From NCBI GenBank assembly GCA_958496175.1, contig OY292279.1, forward strand, positions 9,734,001-9,798,000: 64,000 nucleotides of DNA. The letters are read 5' to 3'. The notes beneath the pieces were generated by a model. It had not been told where the DNA came from. It did no database searches and saw only the letters and a program-made list of their open reading frames with translations. The stretch's first letter is position 1. Each line of letters opens with the position of its first letter. This DNA comes from Sisyra terminalis (Eukaryota > Arthropoda > Insecta > Neuroptera > Sisyridae). The position numbers were made by a program, and so were the translations under genes. This document shows positions 1 through 12,621 of this stretch, in pieces.

Positions 1-628
1 ACAGACAGACGTAAGAATTTTATATATTAGTATAGATATAGATAAGGACAAAAACATAAATAGGACCGGTGATCAGACAAGCGACGAAACGCTATACATC
101 AGTTGCATATTTTTTTGCCATTGACTATTCGTTTTCATATATTCAATTCAATTTTATGACTTATATTTAAGTCTTTTTCATTTCGCTAAAACATCAAAAA
201 TTCCACTTAATAAATATATTTAAAAGTATTAATTCTATAAAGATTCTATCTAAATCGAAACGCCTAAGAATTGACAAAATGTACAAATATTTTTAAGCAA
301 AAATTACTGATAATTGGACGACTTTACTTATTTTCCCGGTAATTCAATTGAAAAATATTTGGTACGTTTTATAATTGCAATCAATTTGTGGTTCAAATTT
401 TGACATATTTCTCAATTGTATCCTGGATTTCCCGAATTTCTTAGTTAAAGTTTTATGCAATGGAAATTGATTATTATTTCGTTACAGTAATACTAGTTTT
501 ACTTTTCTTACAGTTGGATCGGCTGCAAGTTCTGTTATCAACTACAGTAAAACCGCAATACGGAACAACAACATGCATGCATTGATTAAAATATTAAGAA
601 CAGGAGAAAGTTAAGTAAAAACAATTTT
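1..628. other. Intergenic, no gene seen
   Basis: AT-rich sequence downstream of the FATP gene. I see no long ORF, no clear repeat and no RNA gene here. It may include the end of the FATP 3' region or a flank of another gene outside the window. Confidence 0.5.
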
Positions 629-634
629 TTTATT
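629..634 (-). terminator. Probable polyadenylation signal of the FATP gene
   Basis: AATAAA on the minus strand, about 115 nt beyond the FATP stop codon at 749-751. It is the canonical animal hexamer at a plausible 3' UTR distance. In AT-rich DNA such hexamers are frequent by chance, so use of this one is inferred. Confidence 0.45.
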
Positions 635-748
635 CAATATTTTCTTCTTTTTTTATACAAAATAATTAATATCTACAAAAATAATATAATATAACTAATA
701 TTGTCTAATCTTATATAATAATATATACAAAACAAAAATAACATGTTT

Positions 749-3700
749 TCAATACTTCAATTTTCCGTTAATAAGGTCGTCGTAAAGACTGGGCGTTAAT
801 TCGACATATTTATTGTTCTGCATTATATAAAGTTTATCACTGATTTTATTGATATCATATCCTTCGAGTTGTAGGTCCCGTTTTTTCAGTTTATAAGTGC
901 CGGTTAAGGGAACTTCGTTCATAACTCGAACGAAAATTGGACGAGCATAGCTGGCCAGCTTTTCTTGGACTCCTTCGGCGAGAAGTTTCATGTCTAGGGT
1001 TTGATCGGTGTCAACAATGGCCGCCATTCCGGCTTTTCCTTCAACGCCGGGAATTTCCACACCATAAACGACCGCGTCTTTAAGACCAATTATTGTGCTG
1101 ATAACGGTTTCCACCTCGGAAGTTGCGACATTTTCTCCTCGCCATCTTAAAAAAATGAAACGAATTTAAGATAATCTGCTGAAATCTATGGAGTTCATGG
1201 GATAGAACTTTGAAATTTACCTGAAAGTGTCTCCAGTTCGGTCTTTAAAATAGTAATATCCGTATTGATCCATAACTAAAATATCCCCCGAGTTAAAGTA
1301 GCAGTCTCCTTCTTTGAACACATTTTGAATAATTTTCTTTTCCGAGGCATTTTTGTCGGCATATCCCGAAAAAGCATTAATCGCCTTGTTGGGATTGATC
1401 TTTCCCACAAATATTCCCGGCTCGCCCACCTTACATCGCATGCAAAGACCAGTTCGGCTATTTCGGATAATATCTCCCGTGACCTGATCACATCGAATCA
1501 ACGTCACAGGATGAATTGTTCCTGCGTACCGTGGAACAAAACCAACAGCTCCCAACTTGGAATTTATGTTTATAATGTTTGAATTGCCTTCAGTGGCACC
1601 GTAAAACTCTCCCACTTCTGAAATATTAAAGCGATTGACAAATTCCGACCAAATTTGTGGACGCAATCCATTTCCAAACATGATTCGAACTTTGTGTTGC
1701 TTATCTTCTGGTTTTTCTGGAACGTTCAACAAGTATCGGCAGATTTCACCAATGTATTGTGCCCCCTAAAAAGCAAAAGGTAAAATTAATATATATATAA
1801 ATATTTTAATGAACGGTAAATATCGCATACTGTGCATTCAAATTTGATGCAATCATTCCAGAAATTTGAGGCAGAGAATTTTTTACGAAGTGCTACCGTA
1901 GTGCCGAACAACAACGTTTGACCAATACCAACCATTCCTCCGGCCGAATGGTATAGGGGAAGAGGATCATAAAGGACATCATCATCTTGCAAATCCAACA
2001 TATAGTGAAGTCCACAAACCATAAACGTAAATCTAAAAAGATATATTTAAATGAAAATCAAAAGCATTATACGAAAACGTTGGAAATACCTCAAACTGTT
2101 GATAACGGCAGCTTTCGGTAGACCAGTAGTTCCGGACGTATAAATATAAACCAGTTTATCTTTGGCTTCGCATTTATCCATTTCATCCAACGGCAATTCC
2201 GAACTGGCGGTATTAATAGCGTTATTTAACGGAGCATCCGTTTTCCAATCGTTGACAAATTCAAATATTTGAATATCTCCAAGTTCGGATTTAACATCAA
2301 GCACAGCACTTTTGAGTTCTTCGCTGCAAATGATAGCCTTGGAATTGGCACACGTTATCGAATGCACCAATGGATCTGTACGTTGATTGGTATTGATCAG
2401 TGCCGAAACGACTCCTATTTTCGAAAGGCCCAGCCAAAGACATACGTATTCAGGTCGAGTGTCCATAAAAAGGGCGATGGTATCGCCCTTTTGGAAGCCA
2501 AGACTTTTAAAGTGATTGGCCACTTGGTTGGTGTAGCGACTTATTTCGCCGAACGACATGTGCCGATCCTCGAACTTGATTGCTATTTTTTTGGGATGTT
2601 TTTCGGCGACCCTGGTGAAAAGCTTGGCTACGGTGCCGACATTTTGGAGCTTTTTTATGTTGTAGTTGAGCAAGAAAAAGCGGCGAAGAGCTCTAAAAGT
2701 GGTAAAGCACAAAAGAAATTAAAAGCCACTCTTACTTTACCTACTTTAGGGACAAAAAGGGGACAGTTTTAATATATGAGTAGATTAGTATCAAAATACA
2801 ATTGATTGTTACCATGTTTTTGGGGAAAGTTTAAAAAAAAATTCAGCAATTTTTTAAAAGACAACAGAGTTTTCGATATCTCACATTATAAATTTAATAC
2901 GTTATATTGTTGGCGGTACAAAAAGTTAGACAAAACATCAAAAAGACCGAAGGGAAACTTTTTATAAGAACACCAAACTTATGCATTATAATGGATGACA
3001 ACATGTCTTTACATGTGTAGAAGTTTATAACGGTAAAGTATCAAAACAACAATTCCTCAACCACCGCTAAACTTTTGGTAGATAGCCATTTAGTTACGTA
3101 TTAAATTTTAGATCAACTTTATCGAAAATCTCCAACAAGAAATTACAACTCTTGAATAAATACATACTTTTTTGCTGCGGAAAAATTTATTGACCTAACA
3201 AAACCATTATCTTTAGCGGCTTTAGGACTCTTAAAAATCCGTAAATCCGTCCCAAGATTCGAGCCCAGTTCTTATCAGTTTTAGAGCACCCACTTTCCTC
3301 AATTGTCCTCCAATAAGTTTTGTGCTTAACGTGGAAAACAAGGGAAAAATATATGGGAGACAATACCTCATTTGGTTGTACCATAAGACTAGCTATCCGT
3401 GGTTATTTTTATTTTTAAAATTTAAGTCATAAATTTTAATAGAACTCATAATCTTTATTAAACATCTAAACCTTTATTTTTTTACTAAAGATAAAGACAT
3501 ACCATTCTTTTTTAAATCTATAAAATGTACTGTGATAGTGAGAATGCTACTCTACATACTGCCGATAGGAATGGAAAAAAAATTAAACTTTCATCAAATT
3601 TTTAACTATCAAGCTCCAATCAACGCATAGTTTAGTCCTCTGGTTTCATTCTTTCATTTTCTAGCGAGTTTCCTGCTTTTTTTAATCAATTGAAAACTTA

Positions 3701-6510
3701 TTTTTTTTAGAAATGCAATCGTTTTTATTTTTTATCCCATTCTTCCTTAAAACCTTATTTAATTCACAACTAAGTTCCCGCTGTTTTTCAATAGAAGGCT
3801 TCAGCAGTAAGTGCTAATTGATTTTGACATATCCAAAACGTATTGAACCAAGTTTAGGCATTTAATAAAGGCAAGTAATCGTCATTTGTGGACAGTGTTA
3901 ATTTTATTCTTACATTGGAAAAAAAACGAAGGTAAAAGCGCATTGAGAGCTTCAGAAAGTTTACGGAGATGATGCTTTAATTGAAACAATGTTCAATTAT
4001 AATTTCCGAAACTTCAATTTCCAATGATTACGATGTTGATGACCATCCGCGGAAAAGACCAAAAACCTTCGAGGACGTTAAATTGGAGACATTGTTCGAC
4101 TAGAATCCGTGCCAAACCCAAGAAGGGGTTGCTTCAGCATTAGGAAATATTTCCCAAACTATTTTTAAACGAAAAACGACCTCAATATGAACAGAGGCAT
4201 AAAAAAGGGGTTCTAAAGTATAGCAACGTTAGTCTTACGTTTCCAGAGTTGTAATAATCTACCCGGAAATCCCCAAATGAGGGATAGATGGCACATGGTC
4301 TGGATGATTAATAGTTCTACTAATATGAATATATCAAAAAATGAATTGATTCTCGAATAGCCTCAAAAGATTAACACTTTTCTCGTAACGGTATTCAAGC
4401 TCTATCAAAAAAAAAAAACGGGAAAACTTCTAGCTAACGATGGGCAATACTTCCAATGCTATATATGCAACAAATTTTTCATAATAAAGATGCACTTTCA
4501 TGAAAAAACCGACCCAAGTCCCTTTTTAGTCAGTCAATATCCGGAACGATGTATTTTCTATATTGTTTTTAATTTAATTCACAAATAAATCGACCGAAAA
4601 TGAAAATTTAGCCACAAAAGAGAAAAATACAGCATATTGGAACTAAAGTAATAAAAAACTCACGAATAGAATAAAGAAAAAAAATTAAAATGCAACTTTG
4701 CCAAATATTAACCAACCAAGAAGGGACTAGAGCTATAAAATAGCGAAAACTTAGTTGTGTATCTAATAAATCATTAATTAAACATCTTATCATGTTTTTG
4801 AAAGTTATTCTTTTATTTCCCAAAAAAAAAGAAACAAAAATTATGGGTCACACCGAATAACAATAGCAAACGACATCTCTCATTCTTTTCTTTGCTCCGA
4901 CCTCTTCTGTCTTTTTCTATTGAGAGTACAATATGAACGTTAATCAAATTTTCCTTTGTTGTGATAATACAAACGCAACATGTGGCTTATCGGGCACGCT
5001 TACTCTGCGATACAGTTCAGTGGATTAGTAAAAAAATATCTTCTAAATCAGTGGTTCTTAACCATGTAGGAGGTACTGAACCCCATCTGTTTAATATATG
5101 CATTTACCGAACCCTTCTTAATTGAAAAAATAAAATATGATATTTTCAAATTTAAAACATAGGTTTTATACATTGGATAAGTCGGAGGTGTGTTTTGGAC
5201 CTCAGATTAAGAACCACTGTTCTAAAAGAATAAGTTATCGTATGAAAATCAAGGTTTGAAAATTCTTACGAAGAAAAACTCAGCTTTTTTGAAAAACACG
5301 GTTAAATCATGTCGAAGAAATTACTTACAAAATGTAAATAAATAATAATTTTATTAATTGTAAATACATAAGTTAGGAGCATAAATATTAGCTAGAAATG
5401 AAAGTGATAAAAGAAAACCAAATGTCTTTCATTCCCTTATTGAAGAAGCAATAAATTAAGGGAAGGAAATCACGAGTGACACTTTGGTATTACTTTACCA
5501 ATGTAAAAATAAGCGAAAGAAACAATCGTTTAAGGAAATATGTAATCATAGTTCACGAATTTTCCGATCTTTTCGGTAAGTTTTATACTTTCATAGTTTT
5601 ACGATATAAAAATATTTAGCAGCAAAAGTTTATGGACTATAATTACTAGTAACAAACTGTAAAATGAAATTATAAATTTATGTTTAAAAAATGTTTTTAT
5701 TATTTTAAATCGTCTACGAATTCTTATAGGCAAGTAACTTCTTTAGGGTTGGATCTCTTCATAATTTCTATCGAATGATATTCGATACATAAATTAATTA
5801 ATATAGCAGTTGAGAGATGCTTAAAATACGTATAAAGGAATACTATTTATAGCAATAGTTTACTTTAATTAATTTATAAGTGCTAGAAGGGATAAATTCT
5901 TCAGTCAGGGCAAAAATCTTGATTGATACTTTTCTTTTTCTTGTTTTTGTGAGATCTTCTCTTCTTACAACTCACATCCAACGATATTGTCGAATATAAT
6001 ACCAAATTATTAAAGTACGACTGATAATTCAGTGTATTTTATGTTATTTTTCATTACCTAAAAGCAAAATTATTTCAATTTTTTATTCTTTATTAATTGA
6101 TACAAAATATGGAAGTTTTTTCTGTAATATTCAGTCGACTAGTTAATACTATTATATCCACATCAAATAGAGAATACTTTAAAGTATAGTATGAAGTAGA
6201 AAAGCAAAAATTTAGTAAAACTAAGCAATTTTTTATTTAAATGTTAGACCCCGTTAGGTAAAAGAAAGAGAACTAGAAGAGAAAATCAATCATTCCATGG
6301 ATAATCTTATACTTACTGTACATCTCTCTTCCATGTTTTGGAAAGAATATGAAACCAATTGTTGGCGAATAAATAATAAATAGGATAAGCAATTAAAATC
6401 GCAAAAGTCACTCCATATATGCGATAACAAAGTCCTGTTATTAACGCAGTAGCCGCAACCCACTGAACCAAATCGAGCAGTGTCGTCCTAGGCTCCTCCA
6501 TCGACTCCAT
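749..6510 (-). CDS. Fatp: Long-chain fatty acid transport protein (SLC27/FATP, acyl-CoA synthetase type), five exons
   Basis: Minus-strand gene. CDS = join(749..1145, 1221..1765, 1831..2032, 2090..2692, 6317..6510) complement, 1,941 nt, 646 aa, with GT-AG junctions and phases that all agree. FATPs are membrane proteins that couple long-chain fatty acid uptake to activation with CoA and ATP. The N-terminus has hydrophobic segments near residues 15-27 and 33-49. The AMP-binding motif YIYTSGTTGLPK lies at about 247-258, EFYGATEGN at 386-394, and the FATP/VLACS signature (RTGDTFRWRGENVAT) at about 509-523, across the last intron. The C-terminus (TYKLKKRDLQLEGYD) is family-typical and the length is normal. 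The last four exons are separated by introns of 57, 65 and 75 bp, while intron 1 is 3.6 kb. The gene appears intact. It is closest in feel to insect FATP1/4; the exact paralogue is not resolved. The start is the only ATG ahead of the membrane segment in exon 1. Confidence 0.93.
3885..4240 (+). pseudogene. Mariner transposase remnant (N-terminal DNA-binding part)
   Basis: Plus-strand translation gives a decayed mariner N-terminus: KVYGDDALIETMFNYNFRNF, then after a one-base frameshift DDHPRKRPKTFEDVKLETLF, a stop, and NPCQTQEGVASALGNISQTI. These match the helix-turn-helix region and linker of mariner transposases (VYGDxALSE, RPKTFEDEELEALL, SCQTQEELAxxLGVTQQTIS). There are at least two in-frame stops and one frameshift, so it is dead. 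No catalytic D,D34D core and no clear terminal inverted repeats were found nearby. It lies in the FATP intron, antisense to the host gene. Confidence 0.8.
5049..5219. mobile_element. 171-bp hAT-like MITE
   Basis: Ends are perfect 13-bp inverted repeats, CAGTGGTTCTTAA at the left and its complement TTAAGAACCACTG at the right. Flanks ttctaaat (5041-5048) and ttctaaaa (5220-5227) form an 8-bp target duplication with one mismatch. An 8-bp duplication with CAG..CTG ends is typical of hAT superfamily MITEs. There is no coding capacity. It is inside FATP intron 1. Confidence 0.8.
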
Positions 6511-8312
6511 TACTGTTTCCGGTCACAAAACTCTAAACACAAAAAATCGAAAAAGAATAAAATTGATTCATGCCACTTTCACGGATTTATATAAATTATA
6601 AAGATTTTAATCTCCTCTCATAAGTAAAATCTCAAAAAAGCCGATAAAAACTTTATCAGAAATTGCGTCGCCGTGGACTTTGTAGGGCCCAAGTCCTATT
6701 TGATAAGAGAATCAGAAGACGAAAAAAATATGGTGAAACTTTTGCAATATAATTTTTATTGTTCGGAATGTCAGGAGGGTAAGCTTTTAAATTTTCCGAA
6801 TGGAAATTTTTATGATGAAAAGCAATGCATAAGACAGAAAAGGATCATTTCCAGGCATGGCATGCACCAGTAGTGCATGTCAATGCAACCGAGTGGAATG
6901 TGCTTCAGTGAACGGAAATCTAAACAAAAATTTTGAAATTATCCCGCTACGTTTTCCACGAGTAAAAAAATGAAAATTTGACGAATTTTATAAACCACTT
7001 TTATTTAAAATCAATATTTTCAAGTTCAAGACCTTGTTAATGCTTTTTTTTTCTAGATTTCACACGTCATTATTATTAAACCCGCACACGCCTCGATAGT
7101 GCTGTTTCATACACAATGATACTACTAAAAAGTTTCCGAACTAATTTAAATTGAAAGAGAAAAATTTAAATATTACCCACAAATCTCAAAGCCCTTATAT
7201 TAAAATTCAAAAAAATTAATACAATTATACAACTCACCCCTTAATATATTTCTATTTTACAACTATACACTAAATCCAAATATATTTTCTCTTTAAAAAC
7301 CAATCCGCCTGTATTGTTATCAGTAAACTAAATAAAACCAATCGATTTCGTTTTAAAAATCACTTAGTGTTACAAATCTTTTGCACTTCAATATCACTTT
7401 GAGATAAACTTTATTGAAATTTATCATTAACGCAACATTAATTAACTTTTCGATGCATTTTTAGGTAAATGGCAATTCAATATTGAAAGCAATCAATCAT
7501 TAGATATTATCGATATAGAAAAATAATGTTATAACTGCATTTCAACGAAAACAATTTTCACATACAATTTAGAAAAAATTATCGAATTCAATGGCTTTTG
7601 TTTGAGAATGTAATGCTGATTAAGATAAAGGTGTAAATGTGTAAGATATATGTTCCAAAGTTTAACGAAAATTTTATGATTTATTTATAGTTTGAAGCTT
7701 CATAGATTAATTTTATCAATTTATGAACGATTAATGATTCCGATAATTTATTGTTTGTTTTAATTATTTGAAACACTTATTGAACAAAATCCATTCAAGG
7801 TATTTTTTTTGGTAAATTATTCAAAAACAAAGAATACATAGACAAGTTATTAGAAGTAAAGTTTATATGCAACCTATTAGACAAAAAAAAACAATATTTT
7901 ATGAGTATTATGTAACAAAAAGTATACACAGATAACATAATATAAGCGATTCAACTAAAAATAAACGCTTTATCTTCCTTTTTCTACCGAGAGTTCAATA
8001 TGGTCGTAGAAGTGTAAAAATATAAATACATTTTTAAACTTTCAATATTAAAAAATATTGTTTATCATTTTGGGGTTTCTTATTAGAGTTCCTTCTTATA
8101 AGTTTCCTGATTTTTGAATTATTCTGATATCTTTAAAAATAGCTCGGCAAATAAATTTTCCGCAGATTACCTTTTTCATTACAATTGGCCCAACCGCCAT
8201 TTTATAGCTTCTATATAGCTTATTTTTTTCAAATAGCTTTTTATAACTCGTTTTTAAACTTGTAATTAAGGAATCAAGAAAATAAGCAATGTTGAGCATT
8301 AAAATTGAACGA
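6511..8312. other. Upstream region of FATP, no gene seen
   Basis: AT-rich DNA 5' of the FATP start codon that must hold its promoter and 5' UTR. I cannot place a TATA box or initiator with confidence. Short ORFs at 6673-6873 and 8096-8299 have no recognisable motif and are probably chance. Confidence 0.5.
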
Positions 8313-8320
8313 TTTTAAAT

Positions 8321-8742
8321 TAGGGTAACCAATTTTAAATTATAGAAAATCCGGAGAACGTATAACTAAATTCGGAGAATTGTATTCAATAAAAAACAGT
8401 CTGAAAAATTTAGCAAGTATTCTAAATGATAACGTTCACAAGCTTTACTGTTTCATTCTATATTCGAAATATAATAAATATATATATTTTTGACTATAAA
8501 ATCAATTTTTATCGCTTGATAACAGTGGAAAATTTTGCTTTTTACTAACATTGAAAAATGTGGAAAATCGCTTTTGTAAACTGGAGTCAAGAAAAAAATT
8601 ACATTTTTCTGGAGTTTCCGGTTTAAAATGGGGGAGTTGGTAACCCTAAAAAAATCCGGAGATTATTTTTGTAAACTGGAGTCTGGAGAAAACATTATTT
8701 TTCTGGAGTCTCCGGACTAAAACTGGAGAGTTGGTAACCTTA
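8321..8742. mobile_element. 422-bp hAT-like MITE with duplicated right end
   Basis: Perfect 8-bp target duplication TTTTAAAT at 8313-8320 and 8743-8750. Terminal inverted repeats are TAGGGTAACCAA at the left and, read inward, TAAGGTTACCAA at the right. The right end is present twice: a second terminus-like stretch ends at about 8648 (GTTGGTAACCCTA), and both copies follow matching ATCCGGAGATTATTTTTGTA / CTGGAGTCTCCGG-like sequence. No coding capacity. Superfamily assignment rests on the 8-bp duplication. Confidence 0.8.
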
Positions 8743-8750
8743 TTTTAAAT

Positions 8751-10618
8751 GGATTTTTAAATGATAAAAAAAATTGTTTTGCTTAAAATAATACTGAAGA
8801 CAACAAGAACATTTCCAGTAAGCATCCAGGCCCTGATTTATAGCGACCTTAGGAGCAAATTGGTTAAAAGAACATTTATGGATTTTTGTATGCATTTGGG
8901 TTTTAATATGTTCAATTTTCATAAAGCAATGAATTTAAATATAAAATATATGCTTAAAAAACGAACTTTACATGTTATAATCAAGCATAAGTCTGTGTAT
9001 AATTTAAAATGTGGCAATTTTACCAAAATTAATTAATTTTGGCAATTCAATTTTTGGGTAGTACGAAGTTCACCGTTTCTTAATAATTCCAAATACGACG
9101 TAGTTTAAATTAATTACCTCAGGCTATTTTAATTCAGATTTACCAAATAATTGACAACATTAATTAAAGAGTATTATCTCAAATACTTACATAAATAGAA
9201 TTATAATATTTCAAAAGTTCAAAATGTACTGTGATCATGTGAATATTATCAAAAAAATTAAATAAATTATCTACTTAGTGGCAAATGAATCAATTTATCG
9301 CATTGACATTTCATAAGGCTATTTAAAATCCATACACAATTTTGCAAGGTTCATTCGATAATACTTGACCATTAAAACAATTAATTTTATTTTATAAATT
9401 GAAAATCTATATTATTCAACATAAAGTTAAAACACGTTTTATATAATCAAATCATTGATATGAACAACGCCTTGCATTATAGTGCATCACAATTAAAAAC
9501 CGCAACGATTTAAACTTTGATCTTTTCACTGCAGCAATTTCAATTGAACCATTTTTTATTTTGTTTACAGCAAATATCAACACAATGCTGGTCGACTTTC
9601 CTTTCGTAAAAACGGGTTTTCATGGTCAAATATTTTATTTATGTGGACGAAAAATTACAGATGTATTTAAATGGCAAGTGGTAATGAATTTCGATCTTTA
9701 AGACTAAAGTCGGGGTTTTCGATTAAAGTATACTGGTTCACTTCATAAAAATGAAAAAATGAAAAAATGAAAAAAAAAGATTATGAAGATGAAAAAAGTG
9801 GATTAAAAGAATCTTAATTTTTGAAGAATTGGAAAGAGTTAATAATTAGAAGTAAATAGGCTAAGGTGGGTGTTAAAGAAAGACAAATGGAATGTCCTTT
9901 GAAAAAAGGAAAATTTTGTATTTTTTTCTTCTTAAAGATTCTTTAGGACTTTAGGCTTCATTTTCTATCTTCATATGCTTTTACTTACTGTTTACTAAAT
10001 CCTTTATAGCGTTAATAGCGTCCAAGGGATGAATTTATAAACTCAGGGATGAATTTATCACTAGAATATTGAAATTTATGATTTATAAATGTTATTTAGT
10101 AAAAGAATGGGGCAAACCCCACATTTTTTGACCTATAGGCTACAATCTACTCAGTTAATTTTATAAAATCGGCCCTGGATGCATTCATCTGATACAATAA
10201 AGCAAATATCTGGGTATTCCCGTGGATCAGGTACTTTAACAAGGATGAGAACCATTTTGGCTCATTTTATTAGTGAAAATTCAATCAAAATCCAAAGCAA
10301 ATACAATAAAATCGGCTTATTTCTCCTTTCCCGAATAAATTGGGCTAAAATGGTTCTAATCCACGCTGATATCAATATCTGGGCCATCTGGGCATTGTTA
10401 ACTGGCATTATTTACCCTATATTACCCTTTATTATTATTTATTACAGATGGTGCGATAATTATCGCCAAGAAGGACGTTACAAAAAAAAGGAATTTAATT
10501 TTCTGTTGTAATCTACTTAATCATTATATAAGAAAATAAAACAAATGAAATAAAGCTTTATAAGAAACGAATTTTCAATGATTAAACGAAAAACTCGATA
10601 AATTATCATCTTAGGAAA
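8751..10618. other. Intergenic, no gene seen
   Basis: AT-rich sequence with a short GAAAAAAT-type microsatellite near 9750-9780 and an imperfect inverted repeat at about 10240-10370 (AGAACCATTTTGGCTC against its near-complement). An ORF of 110 codons at 10179-10511 overlaps that inverted repeat and shows no family motif, so I do not call it a gene. Confidence 0.5.
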
Positions 10619-10625
10619 CTTAGAG

Positions 10626-10873
10626 CAGCCCCCGCTTTAGGGGTGGGCAACCTGGGTGATCGCCCGGGGCGGAAAATTTCAGGGGCGGCATTTTGTCATA
10701 TTTGATATACAATATGAACAAAAATGTAAAAAAATTAGGTTTTAAGAAGTTAAAAAAATATTTTTCCAAAAAATTAAAAATTTTGTGATATTAAAACTCT
10801 GTGTTTTTGCAACCCTGAAGGGGCGGATTTTTTCATCTTGCCCAGAGCGGCAAATTTGCTAGAGCGGGGCCTG
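10626..10873. mobile_element. 248-bp hAT-like MITE
   Basis: Imperfect terminal inverted repeats: CAGCCCCCGCTTTAG at the left, and CAGGCCCCGCTCTAG read inward from the right. They are flanked by the 7-bp direct repeat CTTAGAG at 10619-10625 and 10874-10880. Subterminal sequence is GC-rich (gcccggggcgg near 10660; gcccagagcgg near 10840) in an AT-rich background. No coding capacity. Family assignment is by TIR and duplication style only. Confidence 0.7.
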
Positions 10874-10880
10874 CTTAGAG

Positions 10881-11455
10881 GAATGAAAATCCAGAAGGAG
10901 TTCACCATCCCAATAGAGTGATCAGGTTCAAAAGGTCATTTAATACGATATAAGTTCCCAATAATCGCATGGAAGAAAGGCATTTAATATTTGTTTCTTT
11001 TTCTATTTAGTTCAGCGTTTTTGGGTAGTTTCATGGTTCTTTACTTTTGACAAATAGGAAAATAAATCGTTTTTTTAACTAAAAATTTTTCATCCTTATT
11101 GGATACCAGTTGGCATTCGATGCAAAAAAGTTCAATAAAACATTGACATAGGAAAATCAACACCTTAAATTTTCAACCCTCTACAGAGGGTGAATACCAC
11201 CTGTTAGACTTATAACGTTTTTATTCTTGAATTCCCAAAAATTGAGAAAAAAATTCGGTAGACCAGTTGTACCGTTTTATTAAATCGGAATTCGAAATTT
11301 TTTGTATAATTTCATTCATAGCTACCACAAGGTTGTATTTGTAGACCAAATTGAATAGACTATAGCCTATAGGGTTCCCTTTTGAGGCCTCAATATATCT
11401 CAAAAACTTTGAAATTTTGCCATTGAATTTTTCGATCAAATTAATATTATTAATA
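10881..11455. other. Intergenic, no gene seen
   Basis: AT-rich DNA ahead of the 300-320-bp tandem repeat. A short direct/inverted CCCTCTACAGAGGG hairpin is visible near 11175-11195. Nothing codes recognisably. Confidence 0.4.
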
Positions 11456-11968
11456 CACTAATTAAAGAAATATAAAAAACTGTTATTGCTACGGCTTAAA
11501 TCTGACCCTGAACTATAATCCCATTTGTTTATAAGAACCAAATAATGTTTTAACTCCAAAAAAATAACCGAGATACGAATATAGAATATATTTTCAATTA
11601 ATCTAACCATTATTGGTGTAACCCTTGAAATGCACCCTGTTCACCCTCTATATTTTTTTTCGACTATAAAAAAAGCTATAAGTTGCTTGGAAAAAACCAC
11701 TGAGGGCGCTAGCGTAGCTAGCGAAAATTTCAACAATAAACTTCATAAAAAACAATTTTAAGTAGTATAAATATAGGAATTTGTTAACAATAAAGCTTAA
11801 ATCCAACTTTGAACTATAATCCCATTTGTTTAGAAGAAACAAATTCTGTTGTAACTTCAAAAAAATATCCGAAATACGAATATAGAATACGTTTTCAGTC
11901 AAACCATTTTTTGGGGTGTAACCCTGGAAATGCACCGTTTTTATTCTTTTTTGATTATAACAATAGCT

Positions 11969-12128
11969 GACAAGGTTTATAAATTACACAGGTTGCCCTA
12001 TTAGAAAAAAAAATGACGTCATACGAAGAATTTTGAAAATTGAATCAGTCTGAAGATATGTACGAATTTCTTCTGGATACGTCACGCAGCGCATGAGGCC
12101 ACCTGTGTATTTTATAAACCTTGAGCTG
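11969..12128. mobile_element. 160-bp MITE inside the tandem unit, copy 1
   Basis: Inverted termini CAAGGTTTATAAA...TTTATAAACCTTG extend over about 22 bp with one or two mismatches. Flanked by direct repeat ACAATAGCT at 11960-11968 and 12129-12137. The next tandem unit, near 12942, shows the uninterrupted site (acaatagcgataag), a paralogous empty site. A 9-bp duplication suggests a Mutator-like or hAT-like source. Internal sequence has a TGACGTCA palindrome. Confidence 0.75.
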
Positions 12129-12455
12129 ACAATAGCTATAAGTTCCCGAAAAAACCACCGAGGGCACTAGTGTAGCTAGTAAAAATATCAACAATGCACT
12201 TCATTTAAAACAACTTTTAGTAGTATGAATAGTAATACATTAATAAAAGAAATATAGGATATTTGTTAGTGATACAATTTAAATCCAACACCGAATTATA
12301 ATCCAATTTGTTTAGAAGAAACAAATCCTGTTTAATTTCAAAAAACATATCCGAAATATGAATATTAAATACGTTTTTAGTCAATCAAACCATTTTTTTG
12401 GGGTGTTACCCTGGAAATGCACCGTTTTTATTCTTTTTTGATTATAACAATAGCT

Positions 12456-12621
12456 GACAACAAGGTTTATAAATTACACAGGTTGCCCTAGTAGAAAAAA
12501 AAAATATGACGTCATACGAAGAATTTTGAAATGTGAATCAGTCTGAAGATATGTACGAATTTCTTCTGGATACGTCACGTAGCGCATGAGGCTACCTGTG
12601 TATTTTATAAACCTTGAGCTG
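12456..12621. mobile_element. 166-bp MITE inside the tandem unit, copy 2
   Basis: Same element as at 11969-12128 with the same flanking ACAATAGCT repeats (12447-12455 and 12622-12630). Both copies occupy the identical position in the unit, so the insertion came before a tandem duplication of the unit rather than occurring twice. Confidence 0.75.

Larger units (their letters stand above)
2693..6316 (-). other. Intron 1 of the FATP gene
   Basis: Bounded by donor GTAAGT next to 6317 and acceptor TTTTAG next to 2692. It is far longer than the other introns and has accumulated mobile DNA: a mariner remnant at 3885-4240 and a hAT-like MITE at 5049-5219. The remainder is AT-rich with no exon-like segment I can support. 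Confidence 0.85.

Noticed and set aside
2269..2772. 167-codon plus-strand ORF antisense to FATP exon 2
   Set aside because: It is a shadow of the conserved minus-strand coding exon and has no motif of its own.
2930..3400. Transposase-like flavour (IIMDD) in plus-strand translation within FATP intron 1
   Set aside because: Too many stops and too little matching sequence to assign a family.
10179..10511. 110-codon plus-strand ORF with a hydrophobic middle
   Set aside because: It overlaps an imperfect inverted repeat, shows no family motif and lacks gene context; probably a chance ORF in repeat-derived DNA.
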